35,566 nucleotides of DNA, taken from positions 1 through 35,566 of the IMG/VR virus record IMGVR_UViG_3300034104_000403; one strand, written 5' to 3'. Source of the stretch: a virus. Shown one piece after another: positions 31,033 through 35,566 of this stretch. The notes under the pieces are model-generated. The model saw nothing but the letters and a program-made list of their open reading frames with translations. It made no database searches and was not told where the DNA came from. Position 1 is the first letter of the stretch, and the number at the start of each line of letters is the position of its first letter. A program made the translations under genes and the position numbers.

Positions 31033-31190
31033 AGTAAATCATAAAATTGTTTTTTAAATTTAAGTCTATTAGTTCCATCAATAGCATCCTGTCTTGTAGG
31101 ATAGCAATCAAAAAAGTTAATCGTGTAGCAATATTTTACACTACCACAGTAGGTATATTTAACCTGAAAGACCCTCAAAGTATTTGACAA
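31008..31190 (-). CDS. Small unknown protein between the replication genes
   Basis: The frame runs from TTG near 31190 and overlaps the 3' end of the 246-residue gene by 32 bases. The product (up to 60 residues) has KYTYCGSVKYCYTINFFDCY and ends FYDLLWTYRLTT, with several Cys and Tyr residues. No ATG lies near the expected start, so initiation is uncertain; an in-frame TTG at 31178 is an alternative. Function unknown. Confidence 0.45.
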   Translation of the reverse strand: MSNTLRVFQVKYTYCGSVKYCYTINFFDCYPTRQDAIDGTNRLKFKKQFYDLLWTYRLTT

Positions 31191-31899
31191 GTGCTAATTT
31201 TTTACATTGTGTATCAATAAAATCATCATCTTTTAGTTTTTTACTAAACTCTTTTGCATCTAATCCAACTAATTTATTCATTTTCATTAGGTTATCTTCC
31301 CTAACCATCCTGATAATTTGTAACATTTCGTGTTCTTCAAATTTTAATTTGCCCTGCTTTAGTAATATTGCAAATACCTTATTAGCATTAAATACTCTGT
31401 TAAAGTCATTTTTAGGCGATTCTAGCCATTCTTTCTGTGTGAATGATACAATATCATCATCTGATAATTTTGGTGGCTCAATTTCGTTTATAATCGGTTT
31501 TATCATTTTTCTTACTTCTAGTGCTTTTTTTGTATAGGCTGACATAACCTGACCAATGAACTTAGGACTAAACTTTTCATAGTGTTCTGTACTACAATCT
31601 AATTTACCCTGTACTGCCATTTTGAATGCTAATCTAAATTCTTCAACTGTGAACAATGGGTAGCTAGTCCTAATGAAATCTTCAATCACAACCATTTCCT
31701 GTGTATCAGGATATTTAGTAAATCCTAATAATGTGAAGATGTAAGCTAAATTTTCTTTCAGGGTAATGGGTGAAACTAGATTTAATTTGTTCCCTTTGAA
31801 TGCTTCAGCTATTTCATTATCAACTATGAACCCACTTTGCAAGGGCATCCATTCGTTCCCTGCTTGTGGCAGTTGGGTTAAGTGTTTTTGAATTTCCAT
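31159..31899 (-). CDS. Replication-module protein, possible helicase loader
   Basis: The 246-residue protein is helical, with EEFRLAFKMAVQGKLDCSTEHYEKFSP and KFIGQVMSAYTKKALEVRK. It lies directly downstream of the initiator gene and overlaps it by 80 bases. No Walker motif is visible, so it is not an AAA+ loader of the DnaC type. The position matches helicase-loader or primase-accessory genes in many phages. The role is inferred from position only. Confidence 0.6.
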   Translation of the reverse strand: MEIQKHLTQLPQAGNEWMPLQSGFIVDNEIAEAFKGNKLNLVSPITLKENLAYIFTLLGFTKYPDTQEMVVIEDFIRTSYPLFTVEEFRLAFKMAVQGKLDCSTEHYEKFSPKFIGQVMSAYTKKALEVRKMIKPIINEIEPPKLSDDDIVSFTQKEWLESPKNDFNRVFNANKVFAILLKQGKLKFEEHEMLQIIRMVREDNLMKMNKLVGLDAKEFSKKLKDDDFIDTQCKKLALVKYFEGLSG

Positions 31900-32455
31900 A
31901 TCTTAGTTTGTTTTTAGTCCAAGTATTAATTCTTCTTTTTACATCAAAGAATTTTTCTAACTCATAACGCAATTTACCATTTTTATTTGGTTCGCACCAA
32001 TAGTCAACAAATTCTGTAAATGAATCACCTAAAATTTCTTGATACTCTTTTATATTATTTATAAATAAATCTTTAGTATTTACATTTATATTTACATTTT
32101 CCATATGACCTGTCATATGTTTGGTCATATGACCTACTTCTTTTTCTTTGTTTTTAGTATGTTGATTTTTACCTAAAACGTTGTTGCGCCTAGATTCCGT
32201 GAAAGTTTTCCTACGTTCTTTTTCCATATCTAACCTTTCATTATACCATAGACCATCAGCATCTTTTACAAATTTGTCCTGTATCTTGACCCAAATTTGA
32301 CCTACCGTTTGACCTATCATATGTGTGGTCATATGACCTCTATTAAATTGCAACATTAGCAGTTCCATATATGCACCTTTTTCTTCAAAGGTCATACCCA
32401 TAGTTCCCCCTATGTAATCATTAGGGTAGAATAAAAATGCAGGGTCTTTTGACAT
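31820..32455 (-). CDS. Replication initiator-like protein (DUF1376-type N-terminus), gene contains iteron-like repeats
   Basis: The 211-residue protein begins KDPAFLFYPNDYIGGTMGMT, then EEKGAYMELLMLQFNRGHMT, the pattern of DUF1376-type replication initiators and replisome organisers. A helix-rich C-terminus follows (WTKNKLRYGNSKTL). Within the coding sequence two clusters of 12-bp repeats (32102-32134 and 32296-32343) each hold the perfect palindrome GGTCATATGACC; they encode HMTTHM and HMTKHM. As in lambda O, an origin inside the initiator gene is plausible. A structured leader (32456-32550) precedes the ATG. Confidence 0.75.
   Translation of the reverse strand: MSKDPAFLFYPNDYIGGTMGMTFEEKGAYMELLMLQFNRGHMTTHMIGQTVGQIWVKIQDKFVKDADGLWYNERLDMEKERRKTFTESRRNNVLGKNQHTKNKEKEVGHMTKHMTGHMENVNINVNTKDLFINNIKEYQEILGDSFTEFVDYWCEPNKNGKLRYELEKFFDVKRRINTWTKNKLRYGNSKTLNPTATSRERMDALAKWVHS
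32102..32134. repeat. Iteron-like cluster 1 in the initiator gene
   Basis: CATATG cores are at 32102, 32114 and 32126, exactly 12 bp apart. The third core is the centre of the perfect palindrome GGTCATATGACC at 32123-32134. The 12-bp period also keeps the reading frame, giving the four-residue pattern HMTKHMTGHM. Binding-site function is inferred. Confidence 0.65.
32296..32343. repeat. Iteron-like cluster 2 in the initiator gene
   Basis: Four 12-mers lie head to tail: TTTGACCTACCG, TTTGACCTATCA, TATGTGTGGTCA and TATGACCTCTAT, starting at 32296, 32308, 32320 and 32332. CATATG cores are at 32318 and 32330. The palindrome GGTCATATGACC recurs at 32327-32338, 204 bp from its copy in cluster 1. 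Confidence 0.65.
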
Positions 32456-32550
32456 AAAATAAAAATGGGGTTCAGATTCCCTGCTAGTCGCATTAGCAGT
32501 TCATCATCCCCCCAATATTGTTTATAAACTAAATGCGACTTAGTTCTTGA
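32456..32550 (-). promoter_or_regulatory. Structured leader RNA before the initiator gene
   Basis: This is the longest non-coding gap of the replication block. On the minus strand CTGCTA-ATGCGAC-TAGCAG (32499-32481) forms a perfect 6-bp hairpin with a 7-base loop. The loop is complementary to GTCGCAT at 32539-32533, and the pairing extends to 11 bp with one bulge (32540-32529 against 32496-32484). The hairpin and the long pairing exclude each other, or form a loop-loop contact. A G6 run (32513-32508) and a CCCC-ATTTTTATTTT tail (32470-32456) could add a terminator-like state. Confidence 0.55.
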
Positions 32551-32979
32551 TTATTTTGTAGACAAATATAAAGCATATTTATCCATTTCCTCACAAAGTT
32601 GTTCTATTTTTTCTTTGAACCAATATTCAGTAGTCATTATATCCCTACACTTAGTGATTGAATATAATACTGTTGTATGGTCTTTAACTCCAATATATGA
32701 AGTTATTTCTGATAGGCTTAACCTTGTATACATTCTTAACATATAAGCTGCTGCCTGTCTGCCAAAGATTGTTTTTTGCTTTCTGTTATTTGCTTTAATG
32801 TCTGTACTAAATACTTCTTCAACTAACTGAACAATCTTTTCAGGCTTAATAGTTTTATCAGTAACAGGTATTCTAACATCATCTAAAATAACTCCTTCTT
32901 TAATTAAAAGATTTTGTAGGTAGTTAAAGCTATCTTTTTGCATCACATATGCTGCGTATATTTCTTCTTTATTTGTCAT
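32551..32979 (-). CDS. DnaA domain IV-like DNA-binding protein
   Basis: The 142-residue protein has a C-terminal block, FGRQAAAYMLRMYTRLSLSE (73-91), then ITSYIGVKDHTTVLYSITKC (92-111). It matches the DnaA helix-turn-helix signature, including Asp100-His101-Thr102-Thr103-Val104. The N-terminal half is helical and lacks the AAA+ domain. It should bind DnaA-box-like sites and could act as origin-binding protein or as a competitor of host DnaA. It lies just upstream of the structured leader and initiator gene. Confidence 0.82.
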   Translation of the reverse strand: MTNKEEIYAAYVMQKDSFNYLQNLLIKEGVILDDVRIPVTDKTIKPEKIVQLVEEVFSTDIKANNRKQKTIFGRQAAAYMLRMYTRLSLSEITSYIGVKDHTTVLYSITKCRDIMTTEYWFKEKIEQLCEEMDKYALYLSTK

Positions 32980-32981
32980 AA

Positions 32982-33176
32982 TTAAAATTCTAAATCTTTG
33001 TTTTCGTTTTTCATTTCATATAAATCTTCATAAATCTGATAGTCAGGATGGGAATTTTTATCTTTGTATTTGTTTTCCCACATTGAGTATCTTTTACCTT
33101 CTATCGTAAAACTGATTACAATACCTTTGGTAGTTTCTTTTTTCCAAGCACCATACTTCTTTTTTTCTTCTGACAT
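32982..33176 (-). CDS. Small unknown protein (64 aa)
   Basis: The 64-residue protein starts MSEEKKKYGAWKKETTKGIV and continues with SFTIEGKRYSMWENKYKDK. A short beta hairpin region around FTIEGKRYSMW with basic residues could contact nucleic acid or another protein, but I recognise no family with confidence. It shares base 33176 with the upstream helix-turn-helix gene and leaves two bases before the DnaA-like gene. Confidence 0.6.
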   Translation of the reverse strand: MSEEKKKYGAWKKETTKGIVISFTIEGKRYSMWENKYKDKNSHPDYQIYEDLYEMKNENKDLEF

Positions 33177-33388
33177 TACTTTGTGTTTTTAATTAATGAA
33201 TATTTAGCTACAAACTTAGGGTTATTTTTAGTACCTACATTTACTCTTTCAGTAATAATATTATGCCCTTCATCTTTAAGATTAAATACTAATGCTGCTA
33301 ATCTTAATGTCCCATACTTTCTTAATGCCACTAATGGGGTTAATGGTTCTTTTTTAAGGTGATTAAGCACCTGCGTTTGTTGGCTCAT
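33176..33388 (-). CDS. Helix-turn-helix protein (HTH_39-like)
   Basis: The 70-residue protein has QVLNHLKKEPLTPLVALRKY, then GTLRLAALVFNLKDEGHNII. This pattern matches small phage helix-turn-helix proteins of the HTH_39 type. It is one compact domain and probably a DNA-binding regulator. The start overlaps the 3' end of the 67-residue gene by 26 bases. Whether it binds the GATGAACGGTAA repeats or another site cannot be told. Confidence 0.75.
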   Translation of the reverse strand: MSQQTQVLNHLKKEPLTPLVALRKYGTLRLAALVFNLKDEGHNIITERVNVGTKNNPKFVAKYSLIKNTK

Positions 33389-33566
33389 ACTGTTTGTTTT
33401 TAATTTTTGAAAAATTGTATTGATTGTTTAAAGATACTGCATTGTGGATTAGCTTTTTATCAGCATATTGACTAGATACATTTAACCTTTTAACCCATTC
33501 ATTAAAGTCTAATCTTTCATCAGGAAAAGCAATTTTGCTTATTTTAATTCCCCATTTATTTTCCAT
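33363..33566 (-). CDS. Small unknown protein (67 aa)
   Basis: The 67-residue protein starts MENKWGIKISKIAFPDERLD and ends KNKQYEPTNAGA, with a helix FNEWVKRLNVSSQYADKKL in between. No family is recognised. It lies between the ERF gene (one base after its stop) and the HTH gene, so it may assist in recombination or regulation. Confidence 0.55.
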   Translation of the reverse strand: MENKWGIKISKIAFPDERLDFNEWVKRLNVSSQYADKKLIHNAVSLNNQYNFSKIKNKQYEPTNAGA

Positions 33567-33567
33567 A

Positions 33568-34113
33568 TTATTTTATTTGATTTTCTTTAATACTTTTTAA
33601 TGCTTTGTTATACTGCTCTAAGGTAGTATATTGGCTTATCCTGTTTGCTATTGAATCTTTGGTTGTACTATCGTAAATTGTATTTTCTAGTAGTACAATC
33701 AGTTCTAATCTTTTTTCTTCACCCAATTCATCCTTATGCTCATTTGTAGCATCTGCATCCTTTGTATCATCTATTGCAAATAAACCATTTAAAGCATACT
33801 TCCTAGCATAACTAGATGTGCTACCTGTAATCTGTGCAGCATCCATACCTTTCTTAACTTCTTCTTCCCTTGCCCAACCGCTTACACTAATACTATCATC
33901 ACTTCCATCAAGTAATGTTGCAGTAGCTTTGATGTAGATTCTATCCCCTACCTGTACTACTTCATCACTTACTACTAATGCAGTCCCATATTTATTTAAT
34001 ATGGGTTTTACTGCTTCAATGATGTCCTCTGCATTTCGGTATTTGTATTTACCGAATGCATTAAATTGTCCTTTTGGTGCTTTTAATTCAGCTTGAATTT
34101 TTACTAAGTTCAT
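33568..34113 (-). CDS. ERF-family single-strand annealing protein
   Basis: The 181-residue protein has the ERF signature: LKAPKGQFNAFGKYKYRNAE, then DIIEAVKPILNKYG, and AAQITGSTSSYARKYALNGL with FAIDDTKDAD (roughly residues 10-125). ERF proteins anneal complementary single strands and support recombination and genome circularisation. An acidic C-terminal region follows. The VRR-NUC nuclease and the DnaQ-like exonuclease elsewhere in the genome could be partners. Confidence 0.9.
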   Translation of the reverse strand: MNLVKIQAELKAPKGQFNAFGKYKYRNAEDIIEAVKPILNKYGTALVVSDEVVQVGDRIYIKATATLLDGSDDSISVSGWAREEEVKKGMDAAQITGSTSSYARKYALNGLFAIDDTKDADATNEHKDELGEEKRLELIVLLENTIYDSTTKDSIANRISQYTTLEQYNKALKSIKENQIK

Positions 34114-34131
34114 TGTTTGTTTTTTTTAAAG

Positions 34132-34407
34132 TTACTCAATTTCTGCCATTTTATTATATTCTATTTCTGCCTGATGCTGCATCCATTGTCCGAATGTAAA
34201 AGCATCATCTTCATAGTCATACCCTGCAAATAAGGTTGGCTTTTTGTTATAGAATTTGAAATAATCTTCTACAGATACTAATGTATTATTTACATTAACT
34301 CTGCCTTTGTATTGCATTTGCCAATAGATAAAAGTATCTAAAGCATCAATAGTTTCTGTACCGTATTTGGTACATAGTTCTGTGTAGGTGTGTAGTTCTT
34401 TAGTCAT
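34132..34407 (-). CDS. Unknown early protein (91 aa)
   Basis: The 91-residue protein begins MTKELHTYTELCTKYGTETI and contains YWQMQYKGRVNVNNTLVSVE and FTFGQWMQHQAEIEYNKMAE. It is acidic and mixed alpha/beta with no membrane segment or known motif. The spacing to both neighbours is 10-18 bases, so it is part of the early operon started at module D. The function is unknown. Confidence 0.65.
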   Translation of the reverse strand: MTKELHTYTELCTKYGTETIDALDTFIYWQMQYKGRVNVNNTLVSVEDYFKFYNKKPTLFAGYDYEDDAFTFGQWMQHQAEIEYNKMAEIE

Positions 34408-34417
34408 ATGTTTATTT

Positions 34418-34555
34418 TTAAATGTTATTTACTCCTTTAGCAAAATCAATTACTGCTTTAATAGTTATAGCAGTTGTGCATTGTTTATCTTCAAACCCTT
34501 CATATTGTCTAATAAGAGCAGCAATAAACATTTCAAATTTTTCAGTCTGTGTCAT
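34418..34555 (-). CDS. Small unknown early protein (45 aa)
   Basis: ATG at 34555-34553 opens MTQTEKFEMFIAALIRQYEG, then FEDKQCTTAITIKAVIDFAK and GVNNI, with TAA at 34418-34420. The frame fits neatly between its neighbours, with three bases after the upstream stop and ten before the next start, and looks helical. No function can be assigned. Confidence 0.6.
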   Translation of the reverse strand: MTQTEKFEMFIAALIRQYEGFEDKQCTTAITIKAVIDFAKGVNNI

Positions 34556-34558
34556 ATT

Positions 34559-34720
34559 TTAATTTTTATTTAATTGTTGATTAACTTTTTTATATTCCAA
34601 TTTTGCTATTGGTTCTGCTTGTTCTTGACTAAGATTAAATTTATACATTAAAAATTGTAATCTTTCTAGGAATGGTGATGCATTCCATACTTTTTCATAC
34701 TTTTCAGTTAAATAATTCAT
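34559..34720 (-). CDS. Small unknown early protein (53 aa)
   Basis: ATG at 34720-34718 opens MNYLTEKYEKVWNASPFLER, then LQFLMYKFNLSQEQAEPIAK and a Lys/Asn-rich end, with TAA at 34559-34561. It is helical and aromatic-rich. The frame accounts for most of the space between the 74-residue gene and the 45-residue gene. No function can be assigned. Confidence 0.6.
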   Translation of the reverse strand: MNYLTEKYEKVWNASPFLERLQFLMYKFNLSQEQAEPIAKLEYKKVNQQLNKN

Positions 34721-34741
34721 ATTTTATTTTTTTTAGTTTTA

Positions 34742-34966
34742 TTAATTAAACATCATCCAACCTGCTAAATCTTGTGATTTTCTCATAGATTCAGTTGCTT
34801 TAACAAATGTATTTTCTTGAACTTTCATACTAGGGAATTTTTCTTTTGCTAATTTAATTGCATTAGATTTATTAGCTGCCCATACAGAATTAAATCCACC
34901 ACCCTGAAACAAAAATTGATAGTAATAATTACCAATTGAATTTTTTAATAACTTTTCTTTTTTCAT
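34742..34966 (-). CDS. First gene of the early operon, unknown protein (74 aa)
   Basis: The protein starts MKKEKLLKNSIGNYYYQFLF and has GGGFNSVWAANKSNAIKLAK, then FPSMKVQENTF. It looks like a compact alpha/beta domain with an Ala/Lys-rich helix. I chose ATG 34966: an in-frame TTG at 34993 lies inside the promoter -7 element (34998-34991) and cannot be the start. It is the first gene downstream of module D, so it should be among the earliest made. Confidence 0.7.
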   Translation of the reverse strand: MKKEKLLKNSIGNYYYQFLFQGGGFNSVWAANKSNAIKLAKEKFPSMKVQENTFVKATESMRKSQDLAGWMMFN

Positions 34967-34990
34967 AGTTGTTTGTTTTTGATTACAGAA

Positions 34991-35082
34991 CAAATCTACT
35001 ACTTATCTACATACTATCCAAGTATTATATACTAAATTTCTAAAAAATGTGATGAACGGTAAATGGGACTGATGAACGGTAA
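34991..35082 (-). promoter_or_regulatory. Promoter module D: two perfect 12-mers plus promoter of the early operon
   Basis: GATGAACGGTAA lies at 35051-35062 and at 35071-35082, 20 bp apart. On the minus strand TTG is at 35021-35019 and TAGATTTG at 34998-34991, 20 bp apart, a full match to the Bacteroidota consensus. The gap from the proximal repeat to TTG is 29 bp. It reads into the early operon, first ATG at 34966. The spacer has GTAGATAA like module C. Confidence 0.88.
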
Positions 35083-35083
35083 A

Positions 35084-35119
35084 TTGTCCGATATTTTGTC
35101 CGGACAGAAAACCGGACAG
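35084..35119. promoter_or_regulatory. TGTCCG repeat cluster upstream of module D
   Basis: TGTCCG or its complement occurs four times in 36 bases: TTGTCCG at 35084-35090, the palindrome TGTCCGGACA at 35097-35106, and CCGGACA at 35112-35118. On the minus strand, TGTCCGG-loop-CCGGACA can form a 7-bp hairpin, but there is no T tract after it, so an operator is more likely than a terminator. It lies between the metallopeptidase stop (35133) and the module D repeats. Confidence 0.5.
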
Positions 35120-35132
35120 ACTAAAAAATTAG

Positions 35133-35402
35133 TTATTTGCTGCCATCCTGTAGGGGTAAATGTTTGCTATTGTCTACCTGTCGGTAGCCTAAAGACCATA
35201 GCATTTTGGTAAGTGTAACACTTTTTTCAACTATTTGTTCCTCTGAATCTTCAGGATTTAATAGGTGAAAAATTTCATGGATGACTATTTCCATTTTCTT
35301 TCTACCCTTTAATCTAGGGTCAATATATATAATACCATCACTTTCGGCAATGCCGTGTGCCTGTTCTCTGCCTAGCTTCTTATATATAATTTTTATCTTC
35401 AC
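35133..35402 (-). CDS. Small HExxH metallopeptidase-like protein
   Basis: The 89-residue protein has EIVIHEIFHLLNPE with the zinc-binding HEIFH motif near residues 42-46. SDGIIYIDPRLKG precedes it and a Glu-rich helix follows, a layout seen in ImmA/SprT-like minimal metallopeptidases. It lacks the partner helix-turn-helix domain of ImmA proteins. Start codon is GTG at 35402, overlapping the stop of the 59-residue gene. It is the last gene of the late operon before module D. It could cleave a regulator or act on a host protein. Confidence 0.75.
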   Translation of the reverse strand: MKIKIIYKKLGREQAHGIAESDGIIYIDPRLKGRKKMEIVIHEIFHLLNPEDSEEQIVEKSVTLTKMLWSLGYRQVDNSKHLPLQDGSK

Positions 35403-35566
35403 GACTTTAATTCAAGCTCATCAGGTCTTTCTATTTCATTATACTGCAATCTTTGACCACCTCTGATACTAGCTAGTATCTTTGTGATTTCATTTTCAGC
35501 TGCATAAAATTCTTGTAGTTTTTTAACTAACCAAGATTCCTGTTCTATAGCACTCCATTTATTAAA
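35399..35566 (-). CDS. Small phage protein spanning the contig ends, 3' part
   Basis: This is the 3' part of the 59-residue gene described at 1-139. Bases 35440-35566 repeat the left end, and 35399-35439 add the final residues up to TGA at 35401-35399. The stop overlaps the GTG start of the next gene (35402-35400) by four bases, a translational coupling arrangement. Function is unknown. Confidence 0.7.
   Translation of the reverse strand, partial: FNKWSAIEQESWLVKKLQEFYAAENEITKILASIRGGQRLQYNEIERPDELELKS
35440..35566. repeat. Right copy of the 127-bp contig-end overlap
   Basis: This is identical to bases 1-127. Read it as the same DNA seen twice, not as a second locus. Its only coding content is the middle of the 59-residue gene that spans the circle junction. 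Confidence 0.95.

Noticed and set aside
32461-32500. tRNA-like pieces: an anticodon-like stem-loop (loop ATGCGAC) and a GGGTTCAGATTCCC T-arm-like segment
   Set aside because: The T-arm-like segment is on the plus strand and the anticodon-like arm would have to precede it, but the order is reversed. There is no acceptor stem or D arm, so no tRNA is supported.
34967-34993. TTG start at 34993 for the first early gene
   Set aside because: It lies within the -7 element TAGATTTG (34998-34991). The ATG at 34966 is downstream of the promoter.
24781-35009. TTATCTACA in modules C and D as DnaA boxes
   Set aside because: The 9-mer resembles a weak DnaA box, but it lies in the promoter spacers of only two modules and may be conserved for promoter reasons. 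The evidence is too weak to list it as a feature.
1-35566. Integrase, excisionase or repressor for lysogeny
   Set aside because: I found no tyrosine or serine recombinase motifs, no attachment-site pattern and no CI/Cro-like pair. The winged-helix gene alone does not establish lysogeny.

Overview
The window is one complete circular phage genome, written linearly with a 127-base overlap: bases 1-127 are repeated exactly at 35440-35566, so the unique circle is about 35,439 bp. It is AT-rich and contains terminase, portal, capsid, tape measure, fibre and lysis genes. The host is very probably a member of the Bacteroidota. The four clearest promoters have the TTG-N20/21-TAnnTTTG form typical of that phylum, start codons lack Shine-Dalgarno sites, and most proteins resemble families I know from Bacteroidota phages. 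I see no integrase, no classical repressor/Cro pair and no tRNA, so a lytic life style is the simplest reading. Everything about function here comes from reading motifs, without database searches.

Almost all genes lie on the minus strand. Read from the right end leftwards, they begin with an early/replication block (34966 down to about 30257): small unknown proteins, an ERF single-strand annealing protein, two helix-turn-helix proteins (one with the DnaA C-terminal DNA-binding signature), a replication initiator gene that carries iteron-like palindromes, a VRR-NUC nuclease and a small sigma-like factor. A block of accessory genes follows (30260-27277), with a left-handed beta-helix acyltransferase and two glycosyltransferases. 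Next are HNH endonuclease, small and large terminase (27111-24859), then a short set of small regulated genes. The tail module (23705-17232) includes a tail-assembly gene with a T9 slippery site and a tape measure protein. The head module (17211-8595) has an XkdF-like protease, scaffold, capsid, tail tube, portal and connectors. Fibres (8593-2543), lysis genes (2516-1060), a DnaQ/PolB-like exonuclease and small genes close the circle across the contig ends.

The one plus-strand island (14371-15720) interrupts the head module. It carries a 33-residue membrane peptide, a 191-residue unknown protein and a SpoT/MESH1-like HD hydrolase. The island's 3' end abuts the head protease gene, whose C-terminal half looks like a RelA/SpoT (p)ppGpp synthetase fold. 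A capsid-linked alarmone-synthetase-like domain beside a separately controlled alarmone-hydrolase-like gene is the most striking system in the window.

The second notable system is a shared promoter module. At four places (14371-14461 plus; 24324-24404, 24766-24858 and 34991-35082 minus), two copies of GATGAACGGTAA or a close variant lie exactly 20 bp apart, upstream of a Bacteroidota promoter. The distance from repeats to the TTG box is 28, 18, 29 or 29 bp, that is, one helical turn apart. These modules start the early operon, the winged-helix gene, a small-gene unit and the plus-strand island, and look like one regulon.
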